Assembly (NCBI GenBank): GCA_030753265.1
Contig: JASMCQ010000068.1
Span: forward strand, 1-42,117
Direction: 5' to 3'
From: Dehalococcoidia bacterium
GTDB lineage: Bacteria; Chloroflexota; Dehalococcoidia; UBA3495
Length of the DNA: 42,117 bases
Notes under the pieces: model-generated
Databases searched by the model: none
Told to the model about the DNA's origin: nothing
What the model saw: the letters and a program-made list of their open reading frames with translations, nothing else
Translations under genes and position numbers: made by a program
Shown here: piece after piece, positions 33,913 to 42,086 of the stretch
Position numbering within the stretch: the stretch's first letter is position 1
Layout of the letters: every line of letters begins with the position of its first letter

Positions 33913-34449
33913 ATGAACTATTTCAAAAAAATGAAAGGGACCGCCAAGAGCCCGCCGAGGGTGAATCTGTCTGAGATTATCTGGTCGTGGGTGGGCGCCT
34001 TCCTCGGTGTTACCGCAGTGGCGATTATCAACTACAATACCCTTCTGGAGACCGATCTGGTCTTGCTCATCGGCTCTTTCGGGGCTTCCGCCGCGCTCGT
34101 TTATGGCGCCATCGATAGTTCATTGGCCCAGCCAAGGAACCTCATCGGTGGGCACGTCTTTTCCGCCGTGGTCGGAGTGGCTGCCTATCAATTGCTCCAG
34201 GAGCCTCTATGGCTGTCGGCTGCCGTGGCGGTCGCCACTTCTATTGCCGTCATGCATGCCACCAGAACCATGCATCCTCCCGGTGGCGCCACCGCCCTGA
34301 TCGCGGTCATCGGAAGCGCCAAGATTCATGAATTGGGCTACCTGTATGCGCTAATGCCGGCCGGAGCCGGGGCCATTGTCATGCTGGTGGTTGCACTTTT
34401 GGTCAACAATATTCCCAAGGGCAGGAAGTACCCTGAGTATTGGTACTGA
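33913..34449 (+). CDS. HPP-family membrane protein
   Basis: A 178-residue integral membrane protein of the HPP family, with four predicted helices (about 23-42, 48-68, 80-112 and 139-167) and the family's name motif in TRTMHPPGGATAL. A basic start (NYFKKMKGTAKSPP) places the N-terminus inside by the positive-inside rule. Some plant and cyanobacterial members act in nitrite transport; for this one the substrate is unknown. It carries an in-frame ATG and a leader with an 11-bp inverted repeat. Its first codons are AT-rich (Phe-Lys-Lys-Met-Lys) compared with its neighbours. It seems to be a single-gene transcript between a terminator-like hairpin and a 323-base gap. Confidence 0.9.
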   Translation: MNYFKKMKGTAKSPPRVNLSEIIWSWVGAFLGVTAVAIINYNTLLETDLVLLIGSFGASAALVYGAIDSSLAQPRNLIGGHVFSAVVGVAAYQLLQEPLWLSAAVAVATSIAVMHATRTMHPPGGATALIAVIGSAKIHELGYLYALMPAGAGAIVMLVVALLVNNIPKGRKYPEYWY

Positions 34450-34772
34450 GCTGCCAGAAGCTTCGCTGATTCCGTAGAGCCTCACCCCAGATTCCTCCGG
34501 CCCACCGCTCGGCATAACAACTTCGCAGCATTGGCATTCTCAGAGGACTCCTGTATCCTCCGAAGGCTGACCTCGGCGGCCGGAATTAGGCAGACCTTTG
34601 CAGGCGCGATCCCTTCTTGAGCATAGTGGCCGGCCCACGCCCGTCCGGTGTCCGGAGCCGAAACCTGTTGGTCCCGGAGCTTGTGCCCCTTGGCTGAGGC
34701 CGGAATGTCCCGATACAATTGCTCAGGTACGATTGCTGAGTCCGGCGCTGAGTCCGGATTTGGAGGCCAGGG
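34450..34772. other. Intergenic gap, nothing firm
   Basis: This gap holds no supported gene. It has a tandem direct repeat GCTGAGTCCGG (34735-34745 and 34747-34757) about 15 bases before the DUF2157 start, and a minus-strand open frame whose short end (34482-34560) reads like protein but lacks any recognisable start or family. Confidence 0.4.
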
Positions 34773-36083
34773 TTGGAGTCGACTCCACAGGAAGAGCGTG
34801 AGGTCCCACCGGTCCCCGCAACACCGCCGACGGATACCGGGGAATCTTTCCTGGCCCGGCTGCCGGCAGAAGTGGAGCGCTGGCGGAGCCGCGGCATCAT
34901 CACGCCGGAGCAGGGCCGGGGGATAATCGCCAGCTACGAAGCGCCGGGCGTTTCCGCTCCCGGGACCGCGGCCCACGGCCGGTTGGTGACCATCGTGGCC
35001 ACCCTCGGTTCGGTGCTACTGGGCCTGGGTGTGATCCTCTTCTTCGCCGCCAACTGGGAGGAGTTCCCCCGGGCCGGCAAGCTCTCCCTCATCCTGGTGG
35101 CCATCATCGCGGCCTACGCCACCGGGTACTGGCTTCGGTACCTGCGGGGCTACCAGCGGGTTGGCACCGCGGTCATCTTCCTGGCGTGCTTGTTCTACGG
35201 GTCCGGCATCCACCTGGTTGCCCAGGTCTATCACGTCGATCTAAACGACCCCAGCCTGTTTCTGTACTGGTTCCTGGGGGTATTGCCCATGGCGTACCTC
35301 ATCCGCTCCCAGGTGGTGCTGGCTCTGGCGGTCGGTCTCTTCCTGGGCGCGATGGGCTTCCGCCTGCCGGAATGGCTGGAGGCCGCTTCCACCGGTGAGG
35401 CCGTTGCTATATTTGGGTTGTACCTGGCATTGGGCTTGATGATCTACGGGCTTGGCAAGGTGCAGGGGCTCTTTGGGCCAACCCGGATATTTGCCGGAGT
35501 CTATGAGGCTGTCGGGTTACTCACCACCCTCTGCGCTCTATACCTGCTGACCTTCCGGACCTGGTACGAGAGCCACGCCTATCAGGATGCCGGGATTTCC
35601 CGGGAGCTGGACCCGGAGTTCTGGCTGGTCTTCTTCCTGGCGACGGCGCTGGCCGTGGTTCTGTTGGCCGGTGCGCTCGTATTCCGCATGAAGCAGAGGG
35701 TCCCATTGCTGGAGTTGCCGTACGAGGGCGCCGCCGCCTTCCTGCTGCTGACGGCGGTGTACCTGGTGGTCTACGTGCCCGTTGGAAACGACGTCGCCTA
35801 CCCCGTCGCGTTCAATGTGCTTTTGCTATTGGCCACAGTGGGGCTGGTATTTGCTGGATACTACCGGTCCCAGGAGGCGATCATCAACTTCGCCCTGGGG
35901 CTTTTTGCCGTGAACGTAGTGACCCGGTATTTCGAGCTGAGCTGGACGCTGCTGGACCGGTCGGTGGTTTTCATCGTGGCCGGGGCGCTGTTACTGGGTG
36001 TGGGATTCGCCCTGGAACACGGGCGGCGGCGGGTCTTGAGTGGGATGCGCCAGGCCGGAGATGTCCCCGGAGAAATCCAATGA
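34773..36083 (+). CDS. DUF2157 polytopic membrane protein
   Basis: A 436-residue membrane protein. The cytoplasmic N-terminus (about 1-68) has LPAEVERWRSRGIITPEQGRGIIASYEA, the typical DUF2157 helix pair, followed by about 11 or 12 membrane segments beginning LVTIVATLGSVLLGLGVILFFAANWEEFPRAGKLSLILVAI. The function of the family is unknown. The start is TTG at 34773 with a modest AGGCCAGGG site. Its stop overlaps the next gene by four bases (ATGA), and the next gene is of the GDYXXLXY family, a pairing seen in other bacteria. The two products probably form one membrane unit. Confidence 0.87.
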   Translation: MESTPQEEREVPPVPATPPTDTGESFLARLPAEVERWRSRGIITPEQGRGIIASYEAPGVSAPGTAAHGRLVTIVATLGSVLLGLGVILFFAANWEEFPRAGKLSLILVAIIAAYATGYWLRYLRGYQRVGTAVIFLACLFYGSGIHLVAQVYHVDLNDPSLFLYWFLGVLPMAYLIRSQVVLALAVGLFLGAMGFRLPEWLEAASTGEAVAIFGLYLALGLMIYGLGKVQGLFGPTRIFAGVYEAVGLLTTLCALYLLTFRTWYESHAYQDAGISRELDPEFWLVFFLATALAVVLLAGALVFRMKQRVPLLELPYEGAAAFLLLTAVYLVVYVPVGNDVAYPVAFNVLLLLATVGLVFAGYYRSQEAIINFALGLFAVNVVTRYFELSWTLLDRSVVFIVAGALLLGVGFALEHGRRRVLSGMRQAGDVPGEIQ

Positions 36084-36649
36084 GCCGCCGATTCAAGGTG
36101 GGTTTCTGGATCGTGGTGGCCGGGCAGCTGGCCCTCCTCCTGACGGTGATTGGCGTCAAGGAGCAAACCTACCGCACCGGCGACACCGTGGTGTTGCAGG
36201 CGATGCCGGTGGACCCCCGGTCGCTGCTTCAAGGCGACTACGTGGAGCTGAACTACGAGATTGCGCTGCTGCCCCAATTCCCGTCGGAGCCCCCCATCGG
36301 CTCCAAGATGTTCGTATCCCTGGTGGAAAAGGACGATGCATGGGAGGCTATCGGGTACGGCACCAGCAAGCCGGGTGGAAAAGAGGTGTTCATCAAGGGT
36401 ATTGTCGGCCCCAACGGGCGGTTGGATTTTGGCATTGGCACTTATTTTGTGCCTGAGGGAACCGGGCGTGTCATCGAGCGGTCTCAGGACCTCAAGGTCC
36501 GGGTGGCCATCAGCGGCGGCGGCGACGCGTTGATCAAAGAGGTGCTGGTCGACGGGCAACCCTTCGACCCTCGGGCCCCCGATCTCCGAGAGCCGCGCCG
36601 GCCCCCGAGAGAATTACCGACCCCCGCGACGCCCCAACAGGCCCCCTAG
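36080..36649 (+). CDS. GDYXXLXY-domain membrane-anchored protein
   Basis: A 189-residue protein with one N-terminal membrane helix (VGFWIVVAGQLALLLTVIGVKEQTY) and an outside domain holding the name motif GDYVELNYEI at about 53-62, after VVLQAMPVDPRSLLQ. The rest is beta-rich (FVSLVEKDDAWEAIGYG, VFIKGIVGPNGRLDFGIGTYFVPEGTG). The C-terminus is proline-rich. It is translationally coupled to the DUF2157 gene. The biochemical role is unknown. Confidence 0.9.
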   Translation: MSRRFKVGFWIVVAGQLALLLTVIGVKEQTYRTGDTVVLQAMPVDPRSLLQGDYVELNYEIALLPQFPSEPPIGSKMFVSLVEKDDAWEAIGYGTSKPGGKEVFIKGIVGPNGRLDFGIGTYFVPEGTGRVIERSQDLKVRVAISGGGDALIKEVLVDGQPFDPRAPDLREPRRPPRELPTPATPQQAP

Positions 36650-36666
36650 CGCTCGCTTGCCAGACG

Positions 36667-36969
36667 CTAGACACCTGCCTGCCCGGATTCATCGGTGCCG
36701 TCGCCCGGCCCGTGGTCTGCCAGGTACCGGATACGGAAGGTTTCCAGCGTCGGGCTTCGGGGCGTGGCAAGAAAGCTGGAATTCGCCAGTTTCGGATCAA
36801 CGATCCGCTCCAGCATTTCCAGCTCTGCGGCCACCAGCTCCTCGCACTGGGGTAGGTGCTCACTGGTGTGGGCCCCGAGTGACCAGAGGGAGATCAACGA
36901 CTGGCGGACTACCAAGTCCAGCTTGTATTTCGCTGCCTGGGTGCCGACGCGCCGCAGGGAACCCGCCAC
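36667..36969 (-). CDS. Hypothetical helical protein
   Basis: A 100-residue open frame on the minus strand, read from GTG 36969, with no upstream room before a stop. The middle is strongly helical and amphipathic (KYKLDLVVRQSLISLWSLGAH, LPQCEELVAAELEMLERIVDP), and codon third positions are GC-rich, as in the real genes around it. No family is recognised and no ribosome-binding site is obvious. It converges with the GDYXXLXY gene. It could be a genuine small protein or a truncated remnant. Confidence 0.5.
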   Translation of the reverse strand: MAGSLRRVGTQAAKYKLDLVVRQSLISLWSLGAHTSEHLPQCEELVAAELEMLERIVDPKLANSSFLATPRSPTLETFRIRYLADHGPGDGTDESGQAGV

Positions 36970-37361
36970 TTGCCGGGTCGAGCCTGCCAGGCCCCGCCGG
37001 GATGTCTCTTAGCTCAGATAAGCCAGGCCCTAGAGCAACTTTGGCGGTTGGCAACTACTACATCTAGCCAGGAGCCCTCGATAACATCTTCAGCTGAGGC
37101 AGCGTAGCTTCTTCGGTAACAGTTTCTATTGAGGCAATACGGCTCAGGGCCCGTGATGGCTCCCGGCGCTCCGCAACGAGCCCCTTGAATGCCGGGTCCC
37201 ACCGGGTTTAGAGTATCGGTAATGAACACGGTAAAGCTGGCCGCCTGGCGCGCGGCGAGGGAAACACCATCATCCGAGCCAAAACGCCCCCTCGCCCTCC
37301 GGGAGAGGGGCCGGGGGTGAGGGCGCGCCTTGGCGATTCTGCATAATCGGAAAGGAGACCC
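36970..37361. other. Intergenic gap with short repeat
   Basis: No gene is supported in this stretch. It holds a short GC-rich palindromic repeat at 37285-37325 just before the isochorismatase gene. Confidence 0.45.
37285..37325 (-). repeat. Short GC palindrome, CCCTCACCCCCGGC type
   Basis: In reverse orientation it begins CGCCCTCACCCCCGGCCCC, then TCTCCCGGAGGGCGAGGGG. The outer arms resemble those of the 68-bp family, but the element is only about 41 bases and lacks the GCTGCGCCA core. It may be a related class or an independent common repeat. Confidence 0.6.
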
Positions 37362-37883
37362 ATGTCCAACGTGGTATTGGTGGTGGATATGGTCAGGGGA
37401 TTCCTGGAGCCGGGGCACAACCTTTACTGCGGCGACGACGCCCGGAAGATAATCCCCAACGTCCGGGAGCTTTTGGAGCGGGAGCGGCAGGTCGGCTCCG
37501 CCGTCCTCTTCATCTCGGACCATCACGATCCGGACGACCTGGAGTTCCAGATGTTCCCGGTCCACTGCGTGAAGGGCACCGAAGAGCCCGACGTGGTCCC
37601 CGAGTTGGCCGGGTTCCTCACCGGCTCCAACGTGGTGCCGAAGAACCGGTACAGCGGCTTCTACAACACCGACCTGGCCGAGCGGCTGGAGCGGCTGAAG
37701 CCGGACAAGCTAGTGATCTGCGGCGTCTGCACCGATATCTGCGTCCTGCACACCACCGCCGACGCCCGCAACCGGGACTATCCGGTGGAGGTGCCCGCCG
37801 ATTGTGTCGCCAGCTTTGACCCCGGCGCACACGCCTGGGCCCTGGGCCACCTGGAGAAGATTCTGGGCGCGAAAATCGTGTAG
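37362..37883 (+). CDS. Isochorismatase-family cysteine hydrolase
   Basis: A 173-residue amidohydrolase of the nicotinamidase/isochorismatase fold. The catalytic triad is visible as Asp9 (VVDMVRGF), Lys94 (PKNRYSGFYNT) and Cys127 (GVCTDICVLHT). The metal or substrate region FISDHHDPDDLEFQMFPVHCVKGTEE is close to the nicotinamidase pattern, so nicotinamide deamidation is a fair guess, but other amides are possible. The ATG has a strong AAAGGAGA site. It is convergent with the MBL-fold gene. Confidence 0.92.
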   Translation: MSNVVLVVDMVRGFLEPGHNLYCGDDARKIIPNVRELLERERQVGSAVLFISDHHDPDDLEFQMFPVHCVKGTEEPDVVPELAGFLTGSNVVPKNRYSGFYNTDLAERLERLKPDKLVICGVCTDICVLHTTADARNRDYPVEVPADCVASFDPGAHAWALGHLEKILGAKIV

Positions 37884-37961
37884 GGGAGGGTTTCGTACCC
37901 GCCCCCTGGGTGGCACAAACACCGCCCTTAGAAAACAGGGCAGGCTCCTACCCGCCCCTAC

Positions 37962-38777
37962 CTACAATGGCTGCCAGATGCGCCGTCCCTCCACCCGGAC
38001 CAGCGTTCCGAACGAGGGAGACGGGAAGTGGCCGGCGGCCACCGTCAATCCCTCCCGTTCGATCCGGTCGAAGACCGTGTGGCGGGTGGCCCGGGACTGG
38101 TCCTGAACAATGTCGAAGCCGGGATTCCAGTCGGTCTCGTGGGCCTGGGCCGGGGTATGGGCCACGTCGCCCAGGATGACGCCCTTTTCCCCGGCGGAGT
38201 TGATCAGGATACTGACGTGCCCCGGCGTGTGGCCGGGCGTCGACCAGACTCGCAGCTCCGAGGTGATGTCTGCCTCCGGCTCGATGTAGTCCACCAGGCC
38301 CAGTTCCACCAGCGGCAACACCTGCTCCTTGATATAGGGGAATTGCTCCAGGCTCGCCTCGCTGGTGAAAAAGTCGAAGTCAGCCTTGGGGCACAGGTAG
38401 CGGGCGTTGGGAAAAGTCGGCCTGGATTTGCCCCCTTCGGTGATCATGTTCCAGCCCACGTGGTCGGGATGCAGGTGGGTGAAGGTGACCGTCGTGACAT
38501 CCTCGACGCTAATTCCACTGGCCTTCATGGCGTTAAAAAGGTTGCCGTCCAGGCCGGGGCCGTATCCCGTGTCCACCATGATGGTGCGCCCCGAGGAGCG
38601 GACCACGAAACACCCCATGTTCGGGTGCCAGTTTCCGTCATCTCCCAGATACTGCTTGTTGGCGGCCCATGCTTCGGCGGACACCTCGGGCCAGGCGTTG
38701 GCTGGCGGGAAGTTCCCCACGGCATCGGAAAAGGACAAGATCTCGACGTTGCCGATGCGAATAGAATTCTTGGCCAT
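37962..38777 (-). CDS. MBL-fold metallo-hydrolase
   Basis: A 271-residue metallo-beta-lactamase-fold hydrolase. The metal motif THLHPDHVGWN (H-x-H-x-D-H) lies near residue 104, GHTPGHVSI gives the next histidine, GDVAHTPAQ the bridging aspartate, and AAGHFPSPSFG the last. The arrangement resembles the AHL-lactonase/quorum-quenching-like branch, but sequence alone cannot fix the substrate. The ATG at 38777 has an AAGGGGG site six bases upstream. Its 5' region is shared with the divergent VWA gene. Confidence 0.9.
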   Translation of the reverse strand: MAKNSIRIGNVEILSFSDAVGNFPPANAWPEVSAEAWAANKQYLGDDGNWHPNMGCFVVRSSGRTIMVDTGYGPGLDGNLFNAMKASGISVEDVTTVTFTHLHPDHVGWNMITEGGKSRPTFPNARYLCPKADFDFFTSEASLEQFPYIKEQVLPLVELGLVDYIEPEADITSELRVWSTPGHTPGHVSILINSAGEKGVILGDVAHTPAQAHETDWNPGFDIVQDQSRATRHTVFDRIEREGLTVAAGHFPSPSFGTLVRVEGRRIWQPL

Positions 38778-39093
38778 GGCTTACCCCCTTCTCGAGATAT
38801 GGCGGCGTGGTCTCCGGGGAGTCCTGCTCTTGCAGCGGCGCGGCGCCGGCGGAAGAGCGCCAGCCTCCAGCCGGTGTCCAATGATTCTCATACTTTATGG
38901 CGCCGTTGGCAAGGGGGAGCGGAGAAGTCCGACGATGTCATGCTCGACCCGCTTCCGAATCCGCGATCCAATAACGGCTCATTAAACCGCGCCTTCCTCC
39001 GGCCTTGACTAGGCCGGCATCCTTGATGTAGCTCAAGGCAAACCTGTATCATGAGATAAATCTCCATTACGACGGACAATTGGGCGAGGCGAC
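38778..39093. other. Divergent spacer with two dyads
   Basis: This 316-base region holds no gene. It carries CCGGCC-N7-GGCCGG (38999-39017) and CCTTGA-N6-TCAAGG (39021-39038), the second overlapping the -35 region of the plus-strand promoter at 39023-39052. Confidence 0.5.
39023..39052 (+). promoter_or_regulatory. Putative promoter of the VWA gene
   Basis: TTGATG (39023-39028), an 18-base spacer and TATCAT (39047-39052) lie about 40 bases before the start codon at 39094. A CCTTGA/TCAAGG dyad overlaps the -35 box and could be a regulatory site. Confidence 0.5.
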
Positions 39094-41124
39094 ATGCTGT
39101 ATCGCACCTATCGTTACTCTCAGTGGGACGGCACTCAAAGAATATTCGACATCGACGCCGACGAGTTGATGGAGCTTCTCGGGGACGATGTGCTGCAAGA
39201 GGGCGACATGACCCGGGCCCTTCGGGAGATGTTCCGCCGGGGGTTCCAGACCCGGGACGGCCAGCGGTTGACCGGCCTTCGGGACCTGATGGAGCAGCTG
39301 AAAAACCGGCGCCGCCAGCAGCTGGAACAGTACAACATGGACTCGGTGGCGGACGACATCAAGGAGCGGCTGGATGACATCATTCAGACCGAGCGAGAGG
39401 GCATCGACCGGCGTCTGGAGGAGGCCCGCGGTCAGGTAAACGAATCGGAAGAAGCCGAACGCGCCCAGCGGGAGGACCTCTACAAGCTTCTGGAGCAAAG
39501 GGTGGAGCGAAACCGGGAGCGGCTGGACAACCTGCCCGAGGGAGTCGGCGGCCGGATCAAAGAGCTGATGGAATACGACTTCGTGGCACCGGAGGCTCAG
39601 CAGAAATTCCAGGAACTGCTGGATATGCTGAAGAGCCAGATGGCCCAGAACATCTCTGAGCAGATGATGCAGCAGATCCAGGGTATGTCTCCCGATGAGA
39701 TGGCGGCCATGCGGGAGATGATTGGCGAACTCAGCCAGATGATGCGGGACAAGATGCAGGGGCGGGAGCCCAACTTCGAGGAGTTCATGGAGCGGTTCGG
39801 CTCCATGTTCGGCCCCGACGCTCCCCAGAGCTTCGACGACTTGATGGAGCGGCTTCAGCAGCAGATGTCCCAGATGCAATCCATGCTGGATAGCATGTCC
39901 TCCGAGGCGCGCCGGGAGTTGGAGGAGGCCCTGGGCTCGGCCCTGGACCCACAGACCCAGGGCGCCATGGCCGATTTCGCCTCCCTGATGGAGCAGCTAA
40001 TGCCCATGGACGAGATGCGCCGCCAGTACCCTTTCCTGGGCGACGACAGCCTTACCATGGAGCGGGCCATGGAACTGATGCGCCATCTTCAGGAGCAGGA
40101 CCGCCTGGAAGACTCCCTTCGGGAGGCGATGCGCACCGGTAACCTGGAGGACGTGGACCCGGAGAAGTTGGCCGAGCTGTTGGGAGAGAAGGCCCGCCGG
40201 GCTTGGGAGGAGATGGACCGGCTGCGCAAGCTCCTGCAGGAGGCGGGCTACGTCACCGCCGACGACAAGATGGACCTGACCGCCCGGGGCATCCGCCGCA
40301 TCGGCCAGAAGGCGCTGCGGGAGGTCTTCGCCCACCTGAAAAAGGACCGGATGGGGCATCACCTGACCGATATCCGGGGCGCCAACGGGGACCTCTTGGC
40401 CGACACCAAGCGGTATGAGTTTGGCGATCCCTTCCAGGTCGACCTGCAGGCTACGCTCAAGAACGCGGTCCTACGGGCCGGGCCCCAGGTGCCGGTCTCG
40501 CTGACCCCCGATGACTTCGAGATTTATCGGACCGAGCACATGACGAAGACGGCCACCGCCGTCTTGCTGGACCAGAGCCGGTCCATGGGGCTCTACGGCA
40601 ACTTTCAGGCCGCCAAGAAGGTTACCCTGGCCCTCCTGGCTTTGATCCGCACCCAGTACCCCCGTGACACCCTTTATATCGTCGGATTTTCCGACTACGC
40701 CAGAGAGATCAAGGAGGAAGACCTGGCCAAGATAAGCTGGAACTCCTGGGTCTCGGGCACCAACCTGCACCACGCGCTGATGCTGTCGCGGAAGCTGCTG
40801 TCCAAGGAGAAGGGCGGGTCTCGCCAGATACTTCTGATCACCGACGGTGAACCGACCACTCATCTGGATGGGGACCAAGCGTATTTCAGCTACCCGCCCA
40901 GCTACCGCACCGAGCAGGAGACTTTGAAGGAAGTCAAACGGTGCACCCAAGAAGACATCGTGATCAACACCTTCATGCTGGAAAACTCCTATCTGTTGGT
41001 GAACTTCGTCGACCGGATGACCCGGATCAACCGGGGCCGGGTCTTCTACAGCAGCGCCGACAACCTGGGGGAGTACGTCCTGGTGGACTACGTGAACCAG
41101 CGTAGGAAGCGGGTCACGTCGTAA
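39094..41124 (+). CDS. VWA-domain protein with Met-rich helical region
   Basis: A 676-residue cytoplasmic-looking protein with no signal peptide. Residues about 1-85 form an N-terminal domain (RTYRYSQWDGTQRIFDIDADELMELL). Positions 85-400 form a long helical, Met/Gln/Glu-rich region (QMAQNISEQMMQQIQ, LQQQMSQMQSMLDSMSSE). A C-terminal von Willebrand A domain (about 480-670) has the MIDAS residues in DQSRSMG (Asp493), GTNLHH (Thr) and TDGEP (Asp584). Family relatives work with MoxR/ChlI-type AAA ATPases, which are not beside it here. The ATG has only a GGCGAGG site. Metal-dependent protein assembly or chelation is suggested by family only. Confidence 0.88.
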   Translation: MLYRTYRYSQWDGTQRIFDIDADELMELLGDDVLQEGDMTRALREMFRRGFQTRDGQRLTGLRDLMEQLKNRRRQQLEQYNMDSVADDIKERLDDIIQTEREGIDRRLEEARGQVNESEEAERAQREDLYKLLEQRVERNRERLDNLPEGVGGRIKELMEYDFVAPEAQQKFQELLDMLKSQMAQNISEQMMQQIQGMSPDEMAAMREMIGELSQMMRDKMQGREPNFEEFMERFGSMFGPDAPQSFDDLMERLQQQMSQMQSMLDSMSSEARRELEEALGSALDPQTQGAMADFASLMEQLMPMDEMRRQYPFLGDDSLTMERAMELMRHLQEQDRLEDSLREAMRTGNLEDVDPEKLAELLGEKARRAWEEMDRLRKLLQEAGYVTADDKMDLTARGIRRIGQKALREVFAHLKKDRMGHHLTDIRGANGDLLADTKRYEFGDPFQVDLQATLKNAVLRAGPQVPVSLTPDDFEIYRTEHMTKTATAVLLDQSRSMGLYGNFQAAKKVTLALLALIRTQYPRDTLYIVGFSDYAREIKEEDLAKISWNSWVSGTNLHHALMLSRKLLSKEKGGSRQILLITDGEPTTHLDGDQAYFSYPPSYRTEQETLKEVKRCTQEDIVINTFMLENSYLLVNFVDRMTRINRGRVFYSSADNLGEYVLVDYVNQRRKRVTS

Positions 41125-41147
41125 TCGTGCCTTCCGGGTAAGACGTC

Positions 41148-41215
41148 GCCCTCACCCAGCCCAGGCTGCGCCAGGGCATCCCTCTCCCAATGGGAGAGGG
41201 AACGAGGGTGAGGGC
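41148..41215 (+). repeat. 68-bp nested palindrome family, full copy
   Basis: A full-length copy. Outer arms GCCCTCACCC (41148-41157) and GGGTGAGGGC (41206-41215) are exact complements. Inner arms CCCTCTCCCA and TGGGAGAGGG are also exact. Between the left outer and inner arms lies the asymmetric AGCCCAGGCTGCGCCAGGGCAT. It lies 24 bases after the VWA stop codon. Confidence 0.92.
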
Positions 41216-41238
41216 CCCGCAAGAGGTCTGGATGACCC

Positions 41239-41267
41239 TTCCGCGACCCGAGAAACTCTGGTAAGAT
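41239..41267 (+). promoter_or_regulatory. Putative pyr operon promoter
   Basis: TTCCGC (41239-41244) and TAAGAT (41262-41267) are spaced by 17 bases, giving a start near 41274 and a leader that includes the whole attenuator. The -35 box is weak. Confidence 0.4.
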
Positions 41268-41324
41268 ACCGGGGACCAGAATACAACACGGGGGCCATAT
41301 GGCTGTCCGGGGACGGGCGGCCTG

Positions 41325-41357
41325 GCTTTTAAGGCAGTCCAGTGAGGCTGGCAAAGC
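41325..41357 (+). promoter_or_regulatory. PyrR-binding loop (anti-antiterminator)
   Basis: A hairpin with base GCTTT/AAAGC, upper stem CAG/CTG and the conserved PyrR-binding loop AGTCCAGTGAGGCT (41336-41349) matches the consensus of Bacillus pyr leaders. Uridylate-bound PyrR would hold this fold and allow the downstream terminator to form. Confidence 0.88.
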
Positions 41358-41408
41358 TTAGCGCCCAACCGGCGGCGGGCCGACCTTCGCGGAGGGTCCT
41401 GGCCCATG

Positions 41409-41441
41409 ACTCCTTGCCAGCACGTGGCAGGGAGTTTTTTT
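41409..41441 (+). terminator. pyr operon attenuator terminator
   Basis: ACTCCTTGCCA (41409-41419) pairs with TGGCAGGGAGT (41425-41435) with one G-U pair and a five-base loop, followed by seven T residues. It lies after the PyrR-binding loop and before pyrR, where an attenuator terminator is expected. Confidence 0.92.
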
Positions 41442-41534
41442 GTGCGGGCGAGGCCACGCCCAACACTCTCCGAACTCCTTGATCCGCTCAAGGTGACGGG
41501 CCGGAAAATAGCACTGCGGACCGGCGGGGGATGA

Positions 41535-42086
41535 ATGGCTGAACGGCAGATAATGAACCAAGAGGATATTCGCCGCGCCCTGGCCCGGGTAGCCCACCAG
41601 ATACTGGAGCGCAACCGGGGCACCGAAGAGTTGGTCATTGTGGGCATCTACACCAGGGGGGTCCTGCTGGCCCACCGGCTGGCGGGAAACCTGGCGGAGT
41701 TCGAGGGGAACCAGGTGCCGGTGGCGGCGCTGGACATTAATCTGTACCGCGACGACATCCAGGACCGGCCGCCCACCGTGGTACGTCCAACCAACATGCC
41801 GGTGAGCATCCACCAGAGAAATGTGGTGCTAGTCGATGACGTTCTCTACACCGGGCGCACCGTCCGGGCCGCGATGGACGCGTTGAACGACTTCGGCCGG
41901 CCCAGGGAGGTCCAGCTGGCTATCCTGCTGGACCGGGGCCACCGTGAGTTGCCCATTCGGGCCGACTACGTGGGCAAGAACATCCCCACCGCCCCTGACG
42001 AGCGGGTCAAGGTCCGCCTGGTGGAGACCGACGGTGTTGACGAGGTGGCGATCGTTCGCACCGGCCCTTCGGCGGGCCCCAGGTGA
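41535..42086 (+). CDS. pyrR: PyrR, pyr attenuator / uracil phosphoribosyltransferase-fold protein
   Basis: A 183-residue PRTase-fold RNA-binding regulator. It binds pyr mRNA leaders with UMP and causes early termination; many members also have uracil phosphoribosyltransferase activity. [51 protein letters not shown] and the PRPP-binding [22 protein letters not shown] are all in place, and [31 protein letters not shown] is characteristic. ATG 41535 has a GGCGGGGGA site just upstream. The leader carries its own PyrR attenuator, so it should be autoregulated. The next gene, usually pyrB, would begin past the window. Confidence 0.97.
   Translation: MAERQIMNQEDIRRALARVAHQILERNRGTEELVIVGIYTRGVLLAHRLAGNLAEFEGNQVPVAALDINLYRDDIQDRPPTVVRPTNMPVSIHQRNVVLVDDVLYTGRTVRAAMDALNDFGRPREVQLAILLDRGHRELPIRADYVGKNIPTAPDERVKVRLVETDGVDEVAIVRTGPSAGPR

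Noticed and set aside
34482..34976. Minus-strand frame with a protein-like end (RIQESSENANAAKLL)
   Set aside because: It overlaps the well-supported DUF2157 gene, has no recognisable start or family, and only its last 25 residues look protein-like.
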